From contig DCTC01000001.1 of the NCBI GenBank assembly GCA_002329205.1, positions 14,794-78,793 on the forward strand: a stretch of 64,000 bases of DNA, in the 5' to 3' direction. The notes beneath the pieces were generated by a model. The model had not been told where the DNA came from, did no database searches, and worked only from the letters and a program-made list of their open reading frames with translations. Each line of letters begins with the position of its first letter. Within the stretch, counting starts at the first letter, position 1. The stretch is from Candidatus Roizmanbacteria bacterium UBA1450 (GTDB taxonomy: Bacteria; Patescibacteriota; Microgenomatia; UBA1406; GWC2-37-13). Shown one piece after another: positions 60,302 to 64,000 of this stretch. Both the position numbers and the translations under genes were made by a program.

Positions 60302-60779
60302 AGGGGTCGCCATAGTGTGCCGGAGTGTTGGGTCCAAGCTGTAACTGGATACAACGATTTGAACTGTTATGCTTGATTATGATCGAGGTATTCGTACTTG
60401 CCGTTCCGTACGGATACGTAAACTGAACCGTTGTAGAAGATCCTGAACCGATTACCGAGTTTTCCAGAGTCCCCTGACGGTCAAAACCAAAATATGCGCC
60501 GCACTGGAGTCGAATAATATAATCAGATGCATCTATTGTGAAGAATATAACTCTCCCTGCCAATGCACAATTTTGGTCTCCATTCACATCCCGCGCGATC
60601 ATATCCATTTTCATCCTATCCAATTCGTTCAGTATCAGATCAGCATCTTTCTTGAGTTGTCTTTCCCGAACCTGCTGGCTGTAGGTACGGGTACTTACCG
60701 TAATAAATATAACGATAATTGCCATAACAACTATGATTTCAATCAAAGTGAATCCTTTTTTCAATGGATACGTAAACAT
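60291..60779 (-). CDS. Pseudopilin (GspH/FimT-like)
   Basis: A 162-residue protein with signal YPLKKG|FTLIEIIVVMAIIVIFI and a FimT-like layout (RERQLKKDADLILNELDRMK after the helix). It ends with CIQLQLGPNTPAHYGDPYDC, a disulfide-capable tail. The ATG at 60779 places the signal peptide correctly. Confidence 0.82.
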   Translation of the reverse strand: MFTYPLKKGFTLIEIIVVMAIIVIFITVSTRTYSQQVRERQLKKDADLILNELDRMKMDMIARDVNGDQNCALAGRVIFFTIDASDYIIRLQCGAYFGFDRQGTLENSVIGSGSSTTVQFTYPYGTASTNTSIIIKHNSSNRCIQLQLGPNTPAHYGDPYDC

Positions 60780-60837
60780 ATTGGTACTCGTTAAATCAAA
60801 GAAGGTAATCAATAATTGTTATATTTCACAGCAAAAC

Positions 60838-61323
60838 TTACATTACGGCAATGTGAACGACATGTCTTACCAAGGCTAGTATCATGCGAATAACAGGGTT
60901 GTTGGTGATTGTTGCTGTAGATGGAGTAACGCTATATGTATTCCCCATGCTCTCTAAATTGGTTGAAAGTGTATATGTAGAACAATATGTTGTCGTATTG
61001 TTGCATGTTCCTCCGCCTGAGGCACGAGGAGCATACGTGTATACATTCGTTGCATTGGTCTGAGGATCAGGAGGCAATGGGTATTGAGTGGGGAAGGCTC
61101 CGCTGGTAATACTGGTCGGATATACACCGGCAATCTGGCTGCTTTTAAAAAGTTCAAGATTTGATCTGATTGATTCGACATTCACAATCCTTTTTTGATC
61201 TCTCCCGTGACGCAATGAATTAGAATATGATGCCGTGGCGATACTTAATAGTAAACCAATTATCGCGATGACAACGATTATTTCAATAAGTGTAAAACCT
61301 TGATTTATGATATGTTTGCGCAT
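60838..61323 (-). CDS. Type IV pilin (PilA/GspG-like)
   Basis: A 161-residue protein with the prepilin signal MRKHIINQG|FTLIEIIVVIAIIGLL and the region HGRDQKRIVNVESIRSNLEL after the helix. Short Ser/Thr/Asn-rich head with a CNNTTTYC pair. It is the first pilin gene behind the delta'-like gene and is the best candidate for the major subunit in this cluster. Confidence 0.85.
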   Translation of the reverse strand: MRKHIINQGFTLIEIIVVIAIIGLLLSIATASYSNSLRHGRDQKRIVNVESIRSNLELFKSSQIAGVYPTSITSGAFPTQYPLPPDPQTNATNVYTYAPRASGGGTCNNTTTYCSTYTLSTNLESMGNTYSVTPSTATITNNPVIRMILALVRHVVHIAVM

Positions 61324-61369
61324 AGTTATAAATCAGTATAGTACATTTTTAACGAAGAACATATGCTTT

Positions 61370-62020
61370 TTATTTCCTACGGGAAGCATCCAGCAGCCAT
61401 AAATCAATAGAAAGCTGTGCATTGATATTGTTACGTTCTGATAAAGACAATAATTCCAGAGCTTTCCTAAGTGATGCAGATACCCAAGGATCTCCTGTTT
61501 TCAGTTGTGCATGTAATGCGGTAATAATCAATTTCAGAAGGTTTCTGGCATCATCGAGCGAAGTAGGCTGCATCAAAGGATGGGACATCCCCGCCAAACC
61601 TTGACCTTTGCGGATGGAAGAAATTATCTCTAATATTTGCGTATTTGCCTTTAGTTCCTCCTTGACTTCAAAGTGTGTATTAACGGTACACCTTGAACGG
61701 ATAGTCGGGAGGATTGCATCAATTCTTGTTGTGAAAAGAAGAAACATATGAGTAGTACTCAGCTCTTCTAGCATTTTTAGCATTGCATTTTGAGCTTCAA
61801 TCGTTGCTTTTTCGAACGAGTGAAATAGAATAGTTCTATTTGCCTTCCCGACAAGCTGCAAATCACGTCGCAATTCTCGTATTTGTTCAATCGTAATCGA
61901 ACTGCCCGAAGGTTCAATAATGATCATTCCGTGTGGATTTGAGGGTAATGTTGAAACGATCTGAGGTACTACTTCAAGTATCTCCTGCTGTTGTGATAAT
62001 TGGATGATCTGCGGGTGCAT
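61370..62020 (-). CDS. holB: DNA polymerase III delta'-like clamp loader subunit
   Basis: A 216-residue AAA+-type protein without Walker A. It shows ITIEQIRELRRDLQLVGKAN, ILFHSFEKATIEAQNAMLKMLEE (the sensor region) and LPTIRSRCTVNTHF, typical of delta'. It is shorter than the E. coli protein of 334 residues. Located before the pilin genes, which it may share an mRNA with. Confidence 0.8.
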   Translation of the reverse strand: MHPQIIQLSQQQEILEVVPQIVSTLPSNPHGMIIIEPSGSSITIEQIRELRRDLQLVGKANRTILFHSFEKATIEAQNAMLKMLEELSTTHMFLLFTTRIDAILPTIRSRCTVNTHFEVKEELKANTQILEIISSIRKGQGLAGMSHPLMQPTSLDDARNLLKLIITALHAQLKTGDPWVSASLRKALELLSLSERNNINAQLSIDLWLLDASRRK

Positions 62021-62071
62021 AGGTATGAGTAATAGAGTTGAATTTTATGGTAAATACCTTATATTGGATAT

Positions 62072-63793
62072 ATGGGTATTTCTCCAAAAGAATTCTTAAT
62101 TAAGCTTGTTCAAAAAGGTGTTGTTGATCAACAGGTTGCCTCTCAATATGAGGTAGACAGTCTGAAACGAAATCTCCCTATTGACCGTTACTTGCTACAG
62201 TATACCAATATCTCGAGCGAGGAGATTATGAAAACAAAGGCTGATCTTCTCAATGTACCTTACGTAAATATCTCAACAACAGCAGTTGATCCGCAGGCGT
62301 TGAAATTCATACCGCAGGCAATAGCTGAACGTCATACCATTATGCCGTACATGTATGATCAACAAGCAAAAAAACTTTATGTCGCGACCTCTGATCCCTT
62401 GAATGTGAGCCTCCAGGATTTTATCGAGATGAAGACAGGATCGAAGGCAGTACTGGCACTCGCATTGGAAGAAGATATCGCAAAATCAATAACCGTTGCA
62501 TACACAAAAAATCTCTCACCTGAAGTTGAGCAGGCATTGCAGCAGGTTGCTCCGGCAAAACCAGCACAAGAAACGCCATCCATTCAAACAAGTACTGACT
62601 TTACCAATGCTCCAATTGCAAAAATCGTCAATACCATTTTGGAATTTGCGGTTAAAAGCCGAGCCTCTGATATCCATATCGAAGCTCAGGAACTGAAGAC
62701 AAGAATCCGATACCGTATCGACGGTATCCTTCAGGAAAAACTGTCTTTACCTGCAAGTATTCATGAGTCGCTCGTCTCTCGTATCAAAATTCTGTCCGAA
62801 ATGAAGATAGACGAGAAACGAATTCCTCAGGACGGACGGTTCAATTTTAAAACCCCTGAAGAAGAAATTGATCTCCGTGTGTCTACGCTTCCCACCGTCC
62901 ATGGGGAAAAAATTGTTATGCGACTTCTGCGGAAAAGCGGAGGTATGCCGACACTACAGGAACTGGGACTTGATGGCTCTCAACTACAGCGCTTTGAAGA
63001 GGGAATTTCCCGATCTTACGGAATTGTATTGGTTACCGGGCCGACAGGTTCCGGTAAAACCACAACATTGTATTCTGTGTTGAACAAACTGAATACCAAA
63101 GCCGTAAACATTGTCACGCTCGAAGACCCGGTAGAATATCAGATTGAAGGAATCAATCAGGTTCAAATCAATTCACAGGCCGGATTGACATTCGCAGCAG
63201 GTCTGAAGTCATTTCTCAGACAGGACCCCAATATTATTCTCGTCGGAGAAATCCGTGATAAAGAAACGACACAGCTTGCTATCCAGGCTGCTCTCACGGG
63301 ACATCTTGTTTTCTCAACACTTCATACCAATGATTCCGCCACCGCAGTTCCCCGACTTACCGATTTGGGAGGTGAACCGTTCCTTATTGCCTCCGTACTC
63401 AGTGTAATCATGGCACAGCGTATCGTACGACGAGTCTGTGATAATTGTAAAGAAACCTATGAACCACCGACAGAAGTTCAACAAAAAGTCAAAGACGTCC
63501 TCGGTCCGGTTTTGCCCAAACAGTATCAGGATGGAGCTCCTGTTTTACTGACACGAGGAAAAAAATGTGAAGAGTGCAACAACTCCGGATACAAAGGACG
63601 AATCGGGATTTATGAGATACTCAGAACATCCCCGGCAATCAATGATCTGGTTTTGAAAGGTGCTTCGTCGCATGAAATCGAACAGCAGGCACAAAAAGAA
63701 GGCATGATACTTATGAAACAGGACGGTTTTCTCAAAGCAGTCAAAGGAATTACGACAATCGAAGAAGTTATGAGAGTTACAGAGACATCTTAA
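62072..63793 (+). CDS. pilB: Type IV pilus assembly ATPase PilB
   Basis: A 573-residue extension ATPase (GspE/PilB family). The N-terminal MshEN-type domain (about 1-160) precedes the core with Walker A VTGPTGSGKTTTLYSVL, Asp box, Walker B NIILVGEIRDKETTQLAI, His box LTGHLVFSTLHTNDSATAV, and a tetracysteine zinc element CDNCKETYEP...CEECNNSGYKGR. TATATT lies six bases before the ATG. Confidence 0.94.
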   Translation: MGISPKEFLIKLVQKGVVDQQVASQYEVDSLKRNLPIDRYLLQYTNISSEEIMKTKADLLNVPYVNISTTAVDPQALKFIPQAIAERHTIMPYMYDQQAKKLYVATSDPLNVSLQDFIEMKTGSKAVLALALEEDIAKSITVAYTKNLSPEVEQALQQVAPAKPAQETPSIQTSTDFTNAPIAKIVNTILEFAVKSRASDIHIEAQELKTRIRYRIDGILQEKLSLPASIHESLVSRIKILSEMKIDEKRIPQDGRFNFKTPEEEIDLRVSTLPTVHGEKIVMRLLRKSGGMPTLQELGLDGSQLQRFEEGISRSYGIVLVTGPTGSGKTTTLYSVLNKLNTKAVNIVTLEDPVEYQIEGINQVQINSQAGLTFAAGLKSFLRQDPNIILVGEIRDKETTQLAIQAALTGHLVFSTLHTNDSATAVPRLTDLGGEPFLIASVLSVIMAQRIVRRVCDNCKETYEPPTEVQQKVKDVLGPVLPKQYQDGAPVLLTRGKKCEECNNSGYKGRIGIYEILRTSPAINDLVLKGASSHEIEQQAQKEGMILMKQDGFLKAVKGITTIEEVMRVTETS

Positions 63794-63824
63794 ACATTAG
63801 CATTAATTATTACCCAATTTTATT

Positions 63825-64000
63825 ATGAAACTTGAAGAATTATTTCAACAAACGCTCGACAAATCAGCATCGGACCTCCACATTATTCCGGATTACCCGC
63901 CGATGCTTCGTGTGTACAGTGAGCTTGCTCCGGTACCTGGGACAGAAGCTCTCTCCAAAGAAGATACAAAAACTCTTCTGGAAAAAATATTGAATGAAGC
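63825..64000 (+). CDS. pilT: Type IV pilus retraction ATPase PilT (5' part)
   Basis: Only the first 58 codons are present. LEELFQQTLDKSASDLHIIP and PPMLRVYSELAPVPGTEALS match the PilT N-terminal PAS-like domain. It begins 31 bases after pilB and runs off the window. Confidence 0.85.
   Translation, partial: MKLEELFQQTLDKSASDLHIIPDYPPMLRVYSELAPVPGTEALSKEDTKTLLEKILNE

Noticed and set aside
1..64000. CRISPR array, insertion sequence or prophage
   Set aside because: No regularly spaced short direct repeats, transposase or phage structural genes were seen on reading the window.

Overview
The window looks like a chromosome segment of a Candidate Phyla Radiation (Patescibacteria) bacterium, most likely of the Microgenomates group. 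The evidence is AT-rich DNA with standard genetic code, very short intergenic gaps, trimmed housekeeping proteins (trigger factor without its PPIase domain, ThrS without TGS, PheT without the EMAP-like tRNA-binding insert, Obg without OCT), a complete-looking type IV pilus set, repeat-rich secreted proteins ending in a VLGA...LPxTG type tail, and many first genes with a -10 box 6-8 bases before the start codon and no Shine-Dalgarno sequence. The assignment is inference; no 16S gene is present.

Layout. 1-235: 3' end of 23S rRNA, a small palindromic repeat and a bidirectional terminator. 0.4-12.3 kb: scattered housekeeping genes (M24 peptidase, ruvC, PfkB kinase, DNA polymerase III delta, phosphohexomutase, dihydrouridine synthase, obg, a CorC/HlyC-type membrane protein). 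12.3-20.6 kb: accessory and small genes, three tRNAs (Lys, Arg, Asp), a pair of lysozyme-like secreted paralogues, trigger factor, an MtaB-like methylthiotransferase and a PPC/DUF296 protein. 20.7-27.2 kb: a GT9 glycosyltransferase followed by three large repeat-rich surface proteins. 27.2-30.3 kb: a minus-strand membrane cluster (aquaporin, ABC exporter). 30.5-37.9 kb: a glycan cluster with ADP-heptose-type genes, including a glycosyltransferase-GmhA fusion. 37.9-40.2 kb: tRNA-Val, trpS, zinc ribbon, pseudopilin. 40.2-44.1 kb: thrS, a P-loop kinase and thrC behind a threonine-rich leader peptide and attenuator. 44.1-48.6 kb: infC-rpmI-rplT and pheS-pheT. 48.8-56.9 kb: HAD phosphatase, hydrolase, PBP1A, recG, rpmF, nusB, rnc, rpsP. 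57-64 kb: type IV pilus genes (pilMNO, four pseudopilins, pilB, start of pilT) with a delta'-like clamp-loader gene.

How it fits together. The glycan cluster, the two GT9 enzymes and the secreted repeat proteins suggest a glycosylated surface layer anchored or processed by a sortase, plus pili for adhesion or DNA uptake. The most striking regulatory feature is the thrS leader: a consensus promoter, a 15-codon ORF holding three Thr and four Ile codons, and mutually exclusive hairpins ending in an intrinsic terminator, the textbook layout of ribosome-mediated attenuation. Other notable leaders are a 15-bp hairpin placed between a consensus promoter and the start codon of a lysozyme-like gene, and a structured 5' leader on infC-rpmI-rplT. 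No CRISPR array, insertion sequence or prophage is visible.
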